A stretch of 64,000 nt of DNA from a virus. Positions 1 to 8,981 of this stretch are shown one piece after another. The notes below the pieces were generated by a model, which did not search any database, was not told where the DNA came from, and saw nothing but the letters and a program-made list of their open reading frames with translations. The stretch's first letter is position 1, and every line of letters starts with the position of its first letter. The position numbers and the translations under genes are program-made. The stretch spans positions 1 through 64,000 of the IMG/VR virus record IMGVR_UViG_3300032240_002285. The stretch is one strand, 5' to 3'.

Positions 1-160
1 ATAATATTATATAATAATTCACCAATAGGTATATCTAAACTTTCTAAATTGTTTGACGGTATAATATTATATAATAATTCACCAATAGGTATATCTAAAC
101 TTTCTAAATTACTTAATGGAATATTATTATACATTAAGTCTCCTATTGGAATTAATTCGT
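1..160 (-). repeat. 60-bp tandem repeat inside the surface protein gene
   Basis: Bases 1-50 and 61-110 are identical; the last 10 bases of each 60-bp unit differ. A third, more diverged copy follows to about base 155. On the minus strand each unit encodes 20 residues (IPIGELLYNI followed by IPSNNLESLD or a variant), so the repeat keeps the reading frame. The array continues past the left edge, so its copy number is unknown. Confidence 0.9.
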
Positions 161-2072
161 ATGTTAGTGATGGACAAGGGACTGAAACGTATGACAAATC
201 GTTATTTGGAATTGTGATTCTACAATTAATACAATTAGGGTCAAGTAAATTATACTTACTCTTTTGAATTTTAAAGTTATGTCTAATTTGAGAGGCGTTC
301 AATGGCTCAGTATACATTCTAAATGCACTGATGTCACCAATCATACTACCGCCAAATAATTCTTCTAATCTTATTTGAGTTGTAAGACCTGAATATATTG
401 TGTGGTCTAAGTCATAAGTTGTTAAAGATTCGGGGTCTTGTTGGTAAGTAAGTCCACTCAATTCCGCAGGACAACCTCCTGAGAATGTTAAGTTATCGTG
501 AAGACCTTGAGTACCACCACCAATTGAAATATTGTAACCAACACCAATTTGTTTTTCTTTTTCTACGTTTAAAAGTCTTGGAATAATTTCTTCAAAGTTT
601 TCCGCAACCATAAACAATTTACCATTAACATAAAACTTAAGAGTACCTAATCTGTACTTTTGTTCTACAGTCCACATGTCGTTAAACGTAACAACTTCAG
701 TACTTGCTGGGTCATAAGGTTGCTCGTGAGTTAAAGGAGGCTCAACTAAAGTATTACTTCTATTTTCTATTGTTGCAAAATATGTGTTTTTAACCAATAG
801 ACCAAGTCCACCTTTGTCGTATAAATCACATTTATCCAACCACTCGTTTCGTTGGAATACCGTATCTATTTGAACCCAATGTTCAACATTTGGATATGTA
901 GTTCCACTACAATCATCAAATATACCTCTTGTAGAACACCATTCTGTAACTGATGTTCCTGTTTGATATGTTACTCCAGTCAAACACACACCACTAAATT
1001 CACACCCTCCTGTTATTCTATATGTCTTGACACATAATCTTGGGCTACCTGTATCACCACTTAATCTTAATGATAGTGCGTTAGAAACTTCATCATATAA
1101 AGGGCCTTTTTCAGGGTATTTTGCAGTTGTATGACAATCACAAGGACAACCACAATCGCAGTGAGTTATTGTACCACCTGATGGTTGATAAACTTGAAGA
1201 CACATAGATGATGTGTTTGCACTACTAGCACAACCACAAGTGTGCATACAAGTTAAACCTGAAGTTACTCTTGTATATCCCGTATCTTGTTTTGGTTCTC
1301 CGTCCGCATAATGATAAAATTTATTCTCGGCTCTTGCCCCCATATAAAAGAATGTTCCTTTATTATTAGGGTATCTATTATTTAAGCCAACCGAAGTATC
1401 TCCAGTCCATCTATATCTTAACATAAACTCAGCGGTCCAACCTAAACTAACTCTTTCAGGAAAAACTTGGTAATTATATCCAGCAATCTTATAAAATCCT
1501 TGATAGAATCCTCCATCTAATCTTGAGAAGTATCCAACAGGATTACCATCCGTTGCGTAATACATATCGTAGTTATATGAATTATCGTCCCATAATCTAT
1601 TTTCGGTTGTGGTAAAACCAGTGATAGGATGTAATTTCATCCTTCTATCGTACTTGTATCTACTAAACTTGTCTGACTCTGATTCGTAAAGTCCTGTGGT
1701 GATTTGAATTGTTTCACCCGACATATTTTTTACCAATCCATTATCAATACCCGTCAATCCAACATCACATAAATTAGTAACGATTGGACAAAAGTTAGGG
1801 TCAATAAGTAATGGGTTCCAATAATTTTCAGAAACTATTGTATTGTTATCAAAAGTACAAGCTGATGTTTGACATAAAGTTGTACTCGAACTGTTGAAAT
1901 CAAATTTAAACGGCATTCGGTTACCATCGTCCTCTCCAATCAATAGAGGAGAGAAAACAACCTCTTGGTCGTAATCTTTTTCGTCAGAAGCTAGACAAAT
2001 ATCTGTTATTTCATTAACAGGTTTTAGACCAAATCTTCTAAAATTATACTGATTTATATTTTGATATGCCAT
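1..2072 (-). CDS. Large cysteine-rich virion surface protein, partial
   Basis: The frame opens at ATG 2072-2070 and stays open to the left edge, giving about 690 residues with no stop, so the C-terminus lies outside the window. The protein begins MAYQNINQYNFRRFGLKP and is rich in Gly, Thr, Tyr and Asn, as virion surface proteins often are. A central stretch (bases about 1140-1260) is unusually rich in Cys (CDCGCPCDC). Toward the C-terminus the run LKFYVNGKLFMVAENF resembles the strand-turn-strand of LamG/concanavalin-like domains. The last visible part is built of 20-residue repeats (IPIGELLYNI...NNLESLD). A sense-strand TATTTATC lies 8 nt before the start. Adhesin or fibre-like function is inferred from composition and the lectin-like segment; no family is recognised with certainty. 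Confidence 0.75.
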   Translation of the reverse strand, partial: MAYQNINQYNFRRFGLKPVNEITDICLASDEKDYDQEVVFSPLLIGEDDGNRMPFKFDFNSSSTTLCQTSACTFDNNTIVSENYWNPLLIDPNFCPIVTNLCDVGLTGIDNGLVKNMSGETIQITTGLYESESDKFSRYKYDRRMKLHPITGFTTTENRLWDDNSYNYDMYYATDGNPVGYFSRLDGGFYQGFYKIAGYNYQVFPERVSLGWTAEFMLRYRWTGDTSVGLNNRYPNNKGTFFYMGARAENKFYHYADGEPKQDTGYTRVTSGLTCMHTCGCASSANTSSMCLQVYQPSGGTITHCDCGCPCDCHTTAKYPEKGPLYDEVSNALSLRLSGDTGSPRLCVKTYRITGGCEFSGVCLTGVTYQTGTSVTEWCSTRGIFDDCSGTTYPNVEHWVQIDTVFQRNEWLDKCDLYDKGGLGLLVKNTYFATIENRSNTLVEPPLTHEQPYDPASTEVVTFNDMWTVEQKYRLGTLKFYVNGKLFMVAENFEEIIPRLLNVEKEKQIGVGYNISIGGGTQGLHDNLTFSGGCPAELSGLTYQQDPESLTTYDLDHTIYSGLTTQIRLEELFGGSMIGDISAFRMYTEPLNASQIRHNFKIQKSKYNLLDPNCINCRITIPNNDLSYVSVPCPSLTYELIPIGDLMYNNIPLSNLESLDIPIGELLYNIIPSNNLESLDIPIGELLYNI

Positions 2073-2080
2073 AGACTATT

Positions 2081-2088
2081 GATAAATA
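2081..2088 (-). promoter_or_regulatory. Late-type motif TATTTATC
   Basis: On the minus strand the sequence reads GGTATTTATC, ending 8 nt before the ATG at 2072. It matches the TATTTAT[A/T/C] motif found before many structural genes of this window. Confidence 0.45.
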
Positions 2089-2101
2089 CCTTATATCCTA
2101 G

Positions 2102-2109
2102 TATTTATA
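2102..2109 (+). promoter_or_regulatory. Late-type motif TATTTATA
   Basis: TATTTATA on the plus strand, 15 nt before the ATG at 2125. Together with the minus-strand copy at 2081-2088 it forms a divergent pair between two genes, each motif in sense orientation to its own gene. Confidence 0.5.
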
Positions 2110-2124
2110 GAATAAAAAATAGAG

Positions 2125-2940
2125 ATGATTGCAGCAGATTCAGAATTTTATTCATCACCATATTATTTTTTCCTTAGAGACAAAGGAGACAAATACTCGT
2201 TATATTTCTCTGTAGAGGGAAGTTTGAACGAAGCACGTAAAAAAGATGAGGTTATTCACTTCCCTAAAAAGGATGGTGAGAAAGTAAAAAACCACATTAA
2301 AAAAATCGCCAAAGAGAAAAAAATTAAAACAACTAAAGGTGTAAAGAAAGATTTGGAAGAATTGGTTAATTTGGACGGAGCAATGTCAAATTCCAAAATA
2401 CCAATTTTAGACCCTAAATTACATCCAAAGAAAACAATGGACCAAACTGTTGCCGCAGCTAGAATCACTAATGACCCAATTTCTCGTGGTTATAGGACTT
2501 ATTATGGTGAATCTGTTGAAGAAGAAGTTAATGAAATTGATTTATCGGGAGCGTTTGGTTATGAAGAAACTGAAGACATGGATGGTCCTGAAACTTACAA
2601 ATACTTGGTTAAGAAGATGAACTTAGAACCAGATGATGCTAAGGAAAGAACAAAACAACAAGGTAAAGACCCTTCAGGTAAGAAAGATAAAAAATCAAAA
2701 TACTACCACGATAAGAATTTTATAACAAGAGCAACTCTTTCAGAAATTCAAAAACAAAAAATGATTAAGGTGGTTGAAGATATTTTGATGGGTAAAAAAA
2801 ATTCTGATACATCAGAAGTTGGAAAAAAAGAATCTGAAGTTTCTAGTATATTAAAGAAAAATATTTCTTCATTAAAGAAACAAGCTGAGAAAGAAGGATT
2901 AACGGTTGCAGAATTAATTAAATTATTAAAGAGTGAATAG
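2125..2940 (+). CDS. Unknown lysine-rich phage protein
   Basis: A 271-residue protein starting MIAADSEFYSSPYYFFLRDK, with no family I recognise. The N-terminal third looks globular (aromatic residues, FSVEGSLNEA), while the middle and C-terminus are strongly charged and Lys/Glu rich with predicted helix (KKNISSLKKQAEKEGLTVAE). Such composition suggests a DNA- or protein-binding tail, but that is inference only. It is the first gene of a plus-strand run whose next member overlaps its stop codon. A TATTTATA motif 15 nt upstream suggests late expression, and a virion or assembly role would fit. Confidence 0.8.
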   Translation: MIAADSEFYSSPYYFFLRDKGDKYSLYFSVEGSLNEARKKDEVIHFPKKDGEKVKNHIKKIAKEKKIKTTKGVKKDLEELVNLDGAMSNSKIPILDPKLHPKKTMDQTVAAARITNDPISRGYRTYYGESVEEEVNEIDLSGAFGYEETEDMDGPETYKYLVKKMNLEPDDAKERTKQQGKDPSGKKDKKSKYYHDKNFITRATLSEIQKQKMIKVVEDILMGKKNSDTSEVGKKESEVSSILKKNISSLKKQAEKEGLTVAELIKLLKSE

Positions 2941-3400
2941 TAGTTTATACGATAAAGAAATTGAATTCCCTTCGGATAAAAGAAGACATATGAAAATATG
3001 TTTTGATAAAGCCGTTGGTGCAGATGCAAATACTGAAGGTTATCTTAGAAATAAAGAACTTCAAGACCAAAAATTTATTTCATATAAGCAACTTAAAAGA
3101 ATTAAAAACTTTTTTGATAATTTTAAAGGTAATGAAAAAGAACTACCATTTATTTTAAATGGAGGTGTTGAAATTAAAAATTGGGTTGACAATGAGTTGA
3201 GAAGAATGAGGGATTTTATCAAGATGACCAAAACCAACAAGATGAACACAGGAATGCAAAACCAATTCTTAGACCCTCATGAAAAGAAAGATTTTAATAA
3301 CGTAAGAGCGTCTCAAAAACATTTAAAGACTACCGACAAATATGATGTTGCGGTAACTGAAAGCCTAAAAAGAATAAATGAAATAATGTCAAAACTATAA
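2933..3400 (+). CDS. Unknown protein, GTG start
   Basis: 155 residues beginning at GTG 2933, which overlaps the end of the previous gene by 8 nt; the first internal ATG is at codon 20 (2990), so the start is not certain. The sequence is basic and helical (KQLKRIKNFFDNFKG; NWVDNELRRMRDFIKMTK) and ends with a charged helix. A segment DKAVGADANTEGYLRNKEL precedes the helical part. I do not recognise the family. The tight overlap indicates cotranscription and translational coupling with the upstream gene. Confidence 0.75.
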   Translation: MNSSLYDKEIEFPSDKRRHMKICFDKAVGADANTEGYLRNKELQDQKFISYKQLKRIKNFFDNFKGNEKELPFILNGGVEIKNWVDNELRRMRDFIKMTKTNKMNTGMQNQFLDPHEKKDFNNVRASQKHLKTTDKYDVAVTESLKRINEIMSKL

Positions 3401-3404
3401 AAAC

Positions 3405-3698
3405 ATGGCAAACGAATTAACAGTTGATTTAAGTCAAAATGAACCAAATGCATTGACAGCAATTGCAGACCAAGAAAGAGCTAGACTTATACCTAGAAAT
3501 GATTACAATGGAATTGGAAATCCATATTCGGCAACCAATCAAGATGCGGTCGCTAACGGTGATGATAAAGGTAGAGGTACTGGCGTTTTTCTTGATGTTT
3601 ATAATCCCGCAGCAGGGACTATTACAGATGTTGTAGAAAGAAAAAATGAAATAAAAATAAATAAATTTAACTCATCAAAACCCTACCCTAATTTCTAA
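3405..3698 (+). CDS. Small unknown protein, probably structural
   Basis: 97 residues, MANELTVDLSQNEPNALTAI..., rich in Asn, Asp and Gly with little hydrophobic core. The middle (RLIPRNDYNGIGNPYSATNQ) looks like an extended, loop-rich segment. It starts 4 nt after the previous stop, and its last base is the first base of the next start codon. No known domain is visible. Small polypeptides of this composition are often minor virion or adaptor proteins, which is only an inference from composition and context. Confidence 0.75.
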   Translation: MANELTVDLSQNEPNALTAIADQERARLIPRNDYNGIGNPYSATNQDAVANGDDKGRGTGVFLDVYNPAAGTITDVVERKNEIKINKFNSSKPYPNF

Positions 3699-4123
3699 TG
3701 AAACTTCAAGAGTCATTAAAAGGATTACTTTGTGAAATTGCTTCTATTGGTAGTGTACAAGATGCTATAAATAAAAAGCAAGTAATTACAATTTACTATG
3801 ATGGCGATGAACCTGGTGGTAGAGGTATTCGTGAAGTTGAACCCGTAGCTTTAGGTAAAAGTAAAGCAGGAAATTTAGTGATGAGAGGTTGGGACCGTGA
3901 AGGTGCTTCTCATACGGCATATAAAGGCGAAAAGCCATTACCAGGATGGAGATTATTTAGATTAGATAAAATCTTATCGTTGAAACCTACTGGTGAGGTT
4001 TACAATCAACCCCATCCAGGTTATAATTTTAACGGGGATAAAAGCATGGCTAGTATTATTACAATTGCAAAATTTGATAACAATCCTGTCACACCACCAA
4101 CTCCTGAACAACAAACAGTTTAA
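3698..4123 (+). CDS. WYL-like domain protein
   Basis: 141 residues. After a short N-terminal helix (MKLQESLKGLLCEIA), residues 25-110 follow the pattern of a WYL/Sm-like barrel: VITIYYDGDEPGG, then REVEPVALGKSKAGNLVMRG, a segment with W...G, and a closing RLFRLDKILSL. WYL domains normally bind ligands or nucleic acid in regulators and defence proteins, where they accompany an HTH or nuclease; here the domain stands alone. The N-terminal peptide ends LLCE, compatible with the [L/I]xE cleavage site of T4-type prohead proteases, so packaging into the head is possible. The domain call rests on the spacing of the beta-strand pattern. Confidence 0.75.
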   Translation: MKLQESLKGLLCEIASIGSVQDAINKKQVITIYYDGDEPGGRGIREVEPVALGKSKAGNLVMRGWDREGASHTAYKGEKPLPGWRLFRLDKILSLKPTGEVYNQPHPGYNFNGDKSMASIITIAKFDNNPVTPPTPEQQTV

Positions 4124-4132
4124 TTTAAAAAC

Positions 4133-4771
4133 ATGGACCAATTAATGCAAAAACTTATGGTATCTAAAGCCATAATGGACAAGACAGAAGGAATTTCTAA
4201 AAGTGATTATAGACCACAATCTAATCAAATGTTAACGCCAGAGTTTGATATCCCTCAAGCAAAATATAATATTCCTCAAGAATTCTTACAGGAGGCACCC
4301 CAACAAGGACAAATGATGCAACCTTATTTGTCAGAAGCACCAAGAGTTAATACAAAACCTGTGGGTAATCCAACTGTTGACGCCATTAAAAATTCAAGAC
4401 TTCCTGACGAAATTAAAAAGTTAATGATGGAACATCCCATTGCACAACCTCAACAACCAACAGCTACATTATCTGATGATTTAATTGAAAGAGCTTCAAG
4501 ATTAATGAAAGAAAACGGTAACAGTTATTTACCTGATTCCGCAAAACCTCAAACGGCTCAAATTCCTCAATCAAAAACTCAAACACACACAACCTCATCA
4601 TCTATTGATTATAAGCTAATCCAAAAGATGATTAAAGAAGCGGTTAAAGATGCTTTGTCCGAAAATGGATTAATTGCCGAAAGTACTGAAAAATCTAACG
4701 AAGTATTCAGTTTCAAAGTTGGTAAACACGTTTTTGAAGGTAAGGTAACTAAAATTAAAAAATTGTCTTAA
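4133..4771 (+). CDS. Unknown Gln/Pro-rich protein with C-terminal globular part
   Basis: 212 residues. Residues about 15-150 are rich in Gln, Pro, Thr and Ser and are probably disordered. The C-terminal 60 residues look folded: a helix (LIQKMIKEAVKDALSENG) and then a short beta unit (FSFKVGKHVFEGKVTKIKKL). It is the last gene of the 2125-4771 run and is followed by a 55-bp AT-rich gap before the glycosylation operon. I recognise no family. A virion scaffold or linker role would fit the disorder but is not shown. Confidence 0.75.
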   Translation: MDQLMQKLMVSKAIMDKTEGISKSDYRPQSNQMLTPEFDIPQAKYNIPQEFLQEAPQQGQMMQPYLSEAPRVNTKPVGNPTVDAIKNSRLPDEIKKLMMEHPIAQPQQPTATLSDDLIERASRLMKENGNSYLPDSAKPQTAQIPQSKTQTHTTSSSIDYKLIQKMIKEAVKDALSENGLIAESTEKSNEVFSFKVGKHVFEGKVTKIKKLS

Positions 4772-4826
4772 CCCCTTTCTTTATCTGACATAAATTATTA
4801 TATTTTATTGAATACAATAATTTAAT

Positions 4827-6038
4827 ATGTCAAAAATCAAAGTTTTAGTAGTACCATCCGACCGTACAGGTGTTGGTAAATTTAGGTCTGTAGACCCTCA
4901 CGTTTTTCTTCAGAATTTATACGGAGATGATTTCCACGTAGATATCGTATATGAACCACCATATGATGATGTTAACTTTTGGACTGATTATCAAATAGTA
5001 TCTTTCCACAGAAGTATTGGTCCTGATTTTGATAAGGCAAACCGATTAATCCAAATGTTAAATTCATTAGGCGTTATCACTGTTGGTGATATTGATGACT
5101 ATTGGATGCCAGGTAAAGAACACCCTATTCACGATGTTATTAAATTTAATAAGATTAATGAAAAGATTGTTGCCAACCTTAAAGTTGCAAAATATGTGAC
5201 AACAACCACAGGGTTATTTGCAGATGAAATCAAAAAGATTAATCCTAATGTAGTTGTGTTCCCTAACGCAATTAATCCAAATGAGTCTCAGTTTAAAGAA
5301 CCGACAATTGAATCGGACAGATTACGTTTTGGTTGGTTAGGTGGTTCATCTCACTTACACGATATTCAGTTATTAGACCAATCTTTAGGTAAAATTACTC
5401 ACTTAAAAGACAAATTCCAATTTGTTTTATGTGGCTTTGATACAAGAGGAACGGTTACTGAAATCAATTCAGCAACAGGAGAACATAATAAAAGAAACAT
5501 TTTACCTCATGAAACTGTTTGGGCATCTTATGAAAAAATATTTACCCAAAATTATTCAACAGTTTCTGAAGAATATAAAAAACATTTATTAACTTACGGA
5601 CAAGAAACTTATGCGAATGAAAACAGCGAAGCGTATTCAAGAGTATGGACAAAACCTGTTACGTCTTACGCTAAAAATTATTCAAAGTTTGATGTTTCTT
5701 TAGCACCAATTAAGAATCACATGTTCAACAGAATGAAGTCACAGTTAAAAGTTATTGAGGCAGGATTCTACAAGAAAGCAATTATTGCATCAAACTTAGG
5801 TCCATATACAATTGATATTAAACATTGTTTAGACCACGGTAACTTTGTTGATGGTAATGGTTTATTGGTTGATGAGCAAAGAAACCACTCTGACTGGGCG
5901 AAGTATATTGAGAAACTAATTAAGAATCCTAATATGGCTAAAGATATGGGAGAGAGGTTATATGAAACAGTTAAAGACACATACGATTTAAACGTAGTTA
6001 CAAAAAACAGAGCAGAATTTTATAAATCAATTATATGA
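4827..6038 (+). CDS. GT-B fold glycosyltransferase (GT4-like)
   Basis: 403 residues. The N-terminal Rossmann half starts IKVLVVPSDRTGVGKFR; the second half opens with FGWLGGSSHLHDI (from residue 168), the usual beginning of the donor-binding domain of GT4-type enzymes, and continues through APIKNHMFNRMKSQLKVIEA, where the donor-binding Glu region is expected. It should transfer a sugar from a nucleotide-sugar donor; donor and acceptor cannot be read from sequence. It is the first gene of the 20-kb sugar operon, and its stop overlaps the next start by 4 nt (ATGA). Confidence 0.9.
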   Translation: MSKIKVLVVPSDRTGVGKFRSVDPHVFLQNLYGDDFHVDIVYEPPYDDVNFWTDYQIVSFHRSIGPDFDKANRLIQMLNSLGVITVGDIDDYWMPGKEHPIHDVIKFNKINEKIVANLKVAKYVTTTTGLFADEIKKINPNVVVFPNAINPNESQFKEPTIESDRLRFGWLGGSSHLHDIQLLDQSLGKITHLKDKFQFVLCGFDTRGTVTEINSATGEHNKRNILPHETVWASYEKIFTQNYSTVSEEYKKHLLTYGQETYANENSEAYSRVWTKPVTSYAKNYSKFDVSLAPIKNHMFNRMKSQLKVIEAGFYKKAIIASNLGPYTIDIKHCLDHGNFVDGNGLLVDEQRNHSDWAKYIEKLIKNPNMAKDMGERLYETVKDTYDLNVVTKNRAEFYKSII

Positions 6039-6739
6039 TAAACATACCTATTACCAAATTATTATTCATTGATATTGAAACCGTTGGAGTTCAACCTGAT
6101 TGGGATTCATTAGTCAAAAATAACGAGGCTCTTTCGTTCCAATTTGAAAATTATTTAGATTGGTTCCAAAAAAGATTCCCTGAAGATGCTGACAAACCTG
6201 TTGGAACAATGTTTGTTAATAGGTCTGCATTAGTTCCTGAATTTGCACGAATTGCATGTGTCAGTGTTGCATTTGTGATGGACAATGGTGAAGTTAAAAT
6301 GCAATCATTCAGTGACCCTGACGAAGGTAAAATGTTATTAGATGTTCAAAAACTTTTATATAGAGTTGGAGAACTTGGATTTTTCTTGTGTGGACATAAT
6401 GTAAAAGGATTTGATATTCCAATGTTGGCAAAAAAAATGATTATAAATGGAATCCTACCTCCAAAAATATTACCAGGTCATGATACTAAACCTTGGGAGG
6501 TTAAAGCGTTAGATACCAAAGAATTATGGCAATACGGTAGTTACGGTTCTATCGCATCTTTGGAACTTATGTGTGTTTCTTTAGGCGTTGAGTCTTCCAA
6601 AAATATGGAGGTTACAGGAAATAAAGTTCACGAAGCGTTTTGGATTAAGAAAGACATTAAAGGTATTGTAGAATATTGTGAAAAGGATGTATCAGTATTG
6701 ATAGATGTAATAAAAAAAATAGTAGAATTAAAACGATGA
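6035..6739 (+). CDS. DnaQ-like 3'-5' exonuclease
   Basis: 234 residues with the three Exo motifs of DEDD nucleases: FIDIET (Asp13/Glu15), GHNVKGFDIP (Asp127) and EYCEKDV (Tyr214/Asp218, the DEDDy arrangement). The whole resembles the stand-alone PolB-like exonuclease domain family (DNA_pol_B_exo2). It should remove nucleotides from 3' DNA ends, for proofreading, repair or host DNA breakdown. There is no polymerase domain. The gene overlaps both neighbours by 4 nt and sits with dUTPase inside the sugar operon, forming a small nucleotide/DNA metabolism pair. Confidence 0.9.
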   Translation: MINIPITKLLFIDIETVGVQPDWDSLVKNNEALSFQFENYLDWFQKRFPEDADKPVGTMFVNRSALVPEFARIACVSVAFVMDNGEVKMQSFSDPDEGKMLLDVQKLLYRVGELGFFLCGHNVKGFDIPMLAKKMIINGILPPKILPGHDTKPWEVKALDTKELWQYGSYGSIASLELMCVSLGVESSKNMEVTGNKVHEAFWIKKDIKGIVEYCEKDVSVLIDVIKKIVELKR

Positions 6740-7347
6740 AAAACACATTAGACCCAAACTTACTTAATCAAATTCAACAACAGTTTGAATCTTTAAAGAA
6801 TCAAATGGGTATCGAACCAGATGAGCAATCTTTTGCAGGATTAGAAAGTCTTATTGGCAATATTTCTTTTGATGAAATTCAACAAGAAATGGAAACTGCC
6901 ATGAAAACAAAAACTATAAAAATAGAAACAATTCATGAAGATGCGATTCTTCCAGGATATGCATACCCTTCAGATTCTGGATTTGATTTATATTCTGTTG
7001 AAGAATTAGATATGGCTCCGTTTTCAAGAGCATTAGTTGCAACAGGATTAAAAGTTTCTTTTGATGAGGGATATGAAATCCAAGTTCGTCCAAAGAGCGG
7101 ATTAGCCATTAATTATGGTATTACTTGTTTAAATACACCTGGTACTGTTGACCAAGGATATACTGGTGAAATTAAAGTAATATTATTCAATACATCAAAT
7201 GAAAAATTTACAGTTAAAAAAGGAATGAAAATAGCTCAAGCAGTTTTATGTCCTGTTATGAATGGTAAATTTGTTAACATTGAATTAGTTGAAAAAGTAG
7301 ATAATAAAGACCGAGGAAATAACGGATTCGGTAGCACAGGAATTTAA
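6736..7347 (+). CDS. dut: dUTPase with N-terminal extension
   Basis: 203 residues. The last 148 carry all trimeric dUTPase motifs: SGFDLYS (I), RPKSGLA (II), GTVDQGYTGEIKV (III, catalytic Asp), KGMKIAQAVLCPV (IV) and the Gly-rich C-terminal arm RGNNGFGSTG (V). It hydrolyses dUTP to dUMP and PPi, keeping uracil out of phage DNA and supplying dUMP. About 55 residues precede the core and look helical; the ATG at 6736 overlaps the upstream stop (ATGA), which supports this start, although ATG 6901 would give a normal-length enzyme. Confidence 0.97.
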   Translation: MKNTLDPNLLNQIQQQFESLKNQMGIEPDEQSFAGLESLIGNISFDEIQQEMETAMKTKTIKIETIHEDAILPGYAYPSDSGFDLYSVEELDMAPFSRALVATGLKVSFDEGYEIQVRPKSGLAINYGITCLNTPGTVDQGYTGEIKVILFNTSNEKFTVKKGMKIAQAVLCPVMNGKFVNIELVEKVDNKDRGNNGFGSTGI

Positions 7348-7352
7348 TACAA

Positions 7353-8981
7353 ATGATTACAGTAGGTTATTCAACAAGAGAACATAATCCAAAGTTTATT
7401 GAGTATCTCAAAAAAAGTTCAGGATTTAAAAAATTAGAAGTAATTGAAAAAATAAACAATGGTGAGAAATCTCTTGCCCAAGTTTATAATGAAATACTTG
7501 AAGAGTCTAAAACTGATATTGTAATACTTTGTCACGACGACATTTATTTTGAGGCAACTGGTTGGTACAACAAAATATTAAAACACTTTGAAAAAAGTGA
7601 TTTTGGTATTATAGGTATGGCTGGTTCCACATCTATGCCGACAAGTGGACAATGGTGGGAAGATAGAAAGAAGATGGTTGGTATTGTAAACCATGAACAC
7701 GAAGGGAAAAAATGGGAATCAAAATATTCTGAATCGTTCCATAATAATGTATTTGAAACTGTTATTGTTGATGGTTTATTTATGGCAATTCACAAAAAAA
7801 GAATCAAATCAAACTTTATTGAGGACTTTAAAGGGTTTCACTTTTATGACATTCCTTTCTGTTTTGAAAATTATTTACAAGGAGTTAAGGTTGGTGTAAT
7901 CACTAACATTAGAGTTACTCACAAATCTATTGGTCAGACAAACGAACAATGGGAAGAAAATAGAAAATTATTCTCAGAAAAATATAAAGATAGTTTACCT
8001 ATAAAACTTCCATTTGACCCCACAAGAAGAATCAAAGTCTTAATTTCTTGTCTATTCTTCAGAACTTTTACAGGCTCTGAATTATATGTGTACGAACTTG
8101 CAAAAAGTTTGATGAAACTTAATTGTGATGTTACAGTTCTATCTCAAATTGGAGGGCCATTGACCGACATGGCTAAAAGAATCGGTATTAAATGCCTTTC
8201 ATTTGAAGAATCACCAGGATTTAGACTTGGTGATGGGAAATGGGGATTTACTACTCCTGAAGGTTTTAAACCTTCAACTGAAAATGTAATGTATAGAGTT
8301 TCAGAAGTTAACTATGATATTATTCATATGCAACACAAACCTGTTGCTGAAAGAATGATTCAATTCTATCCTGAAATAGATAAAATATATTCAATACATT
8401 CTGAAGTAATTGAACTAGAAGACCCCATCAAACACGAATCAATTAAAAAATATATTGCAATTAGACCTGAAATTAAGGAACATATTGTAAATAAATTTGA
8501 AATAACTGAGGAGTCTGTAGACGTTATTTATAATCCATTAGATAATGAAAAATTTAAACCAAAATCAAATGTAAAAACTGAAAATTCAGTTTTATTTGTT
8601 GGGACAATTGATTACTTAAGAAAAGAAACAATATTAGATTTAATGGAAAGAACCAAAGAAGAAGGAAAAGAACTTTGGTTAGTAGGTGAAGATAAAGGAA
8701 ATTATTTAGAACAAGTATTGTTTGAACCTCACGTAAAATATTTTCCACCAATTTGGTCGGTTGAAAATTTTATATACAAGTGTGAGGAAACTGCAGGGAT
8801 TCAATTAGGTAGAACAACTATAGAAGGTTGGTTATGTGGAAAACCAAGTTGGATTTATAAAGTAGATTCTAATGGATTTATATTATCAAAAGAAAAATTC
8901 AATCCACCATCAGATTTAGAAAAGTACCACACATTAAATGTTGCAAACCAAATAAAAAAAGAATATTTAAAAATTTTATAA
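7353..8981 (+). CDS. Two-domain glycosyltransferase: GT-A plus GT-B
   Basis: 542 residues that look like two enzymes fused. Residues 1-215 form a GT2-like domain (MITVGYSTREHN; acidic metal site CHDD at 60-63; a later DGLFMAI segment). From residue 225 a GT-B domain begins (RRIKVLISCLFFRTFTGSEL), with a DIIHMQHKP acceptor-side segment and a donor half (VLFVGTIDYLRKE...). Such fusions add two sugars in sequence or make a repeating disaccharide; the linkages cannot be inferred. The gene starts 5 nt after dut, and its stop overlaps the nadE start. Confidence 0.88.
   Translation: MITVGYSTREHNPKFIEYLKKSSGFKKLEVIEKINNGEKSLAQVYNEILEESKTDIVILCHDDIYFEATGWYNKILKHFEKSDFGIIGMAGSTSMPTSGQWWEDRKKMVGIVNHEHEGKKWESKYSESFHNNVFETVIVDGLFMAIHKKRIKSNFIEDFKGFHFYDIPFCFENYLQGVKVGVITNIRVTHKSIGQTNEQWEENRKLFSEKYKDSLPIKLPFDPTRRIKVLISCLFFRTFTGSELYVYELAKSLMKLNCDVTVLSQIGGPLTDMAKRIGIKCLSFEESPGFRLGDGKWGFTTPEGFKPSTENVMYRVSEVNYDIIHMQHKPVAERMIQFYPEIDKIYSIHSEVIELEDPIKHESIKKYIAIRPEIKEHIVNKFEITEESVDVIYNPLDNEKFKPKSNVKTENSVLFVGTIDYLRKETILDLMERTKEEGKELWLVGEDKGNYLEQVLFEPHVKYFPPIWSVENFIYKCEETAGIQLGRTTIEGWLCGKPSWIYKVDSNGFILSKEKFNPPSDLEKYHTLNVANQIKKEYLKIL

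Noticed and set aside
1-160. CRISPR array
   Set aside because: The 60-bp units are contiguous without spacers and encode in-frame peptide repeats.
49-267. Plus-strand ORF over the 60-bp repeats
   Set aside because: It is antisense to the long open frame 1-2072 on the minus strand, which has sense-strand motif and repeat periodicity in frame.
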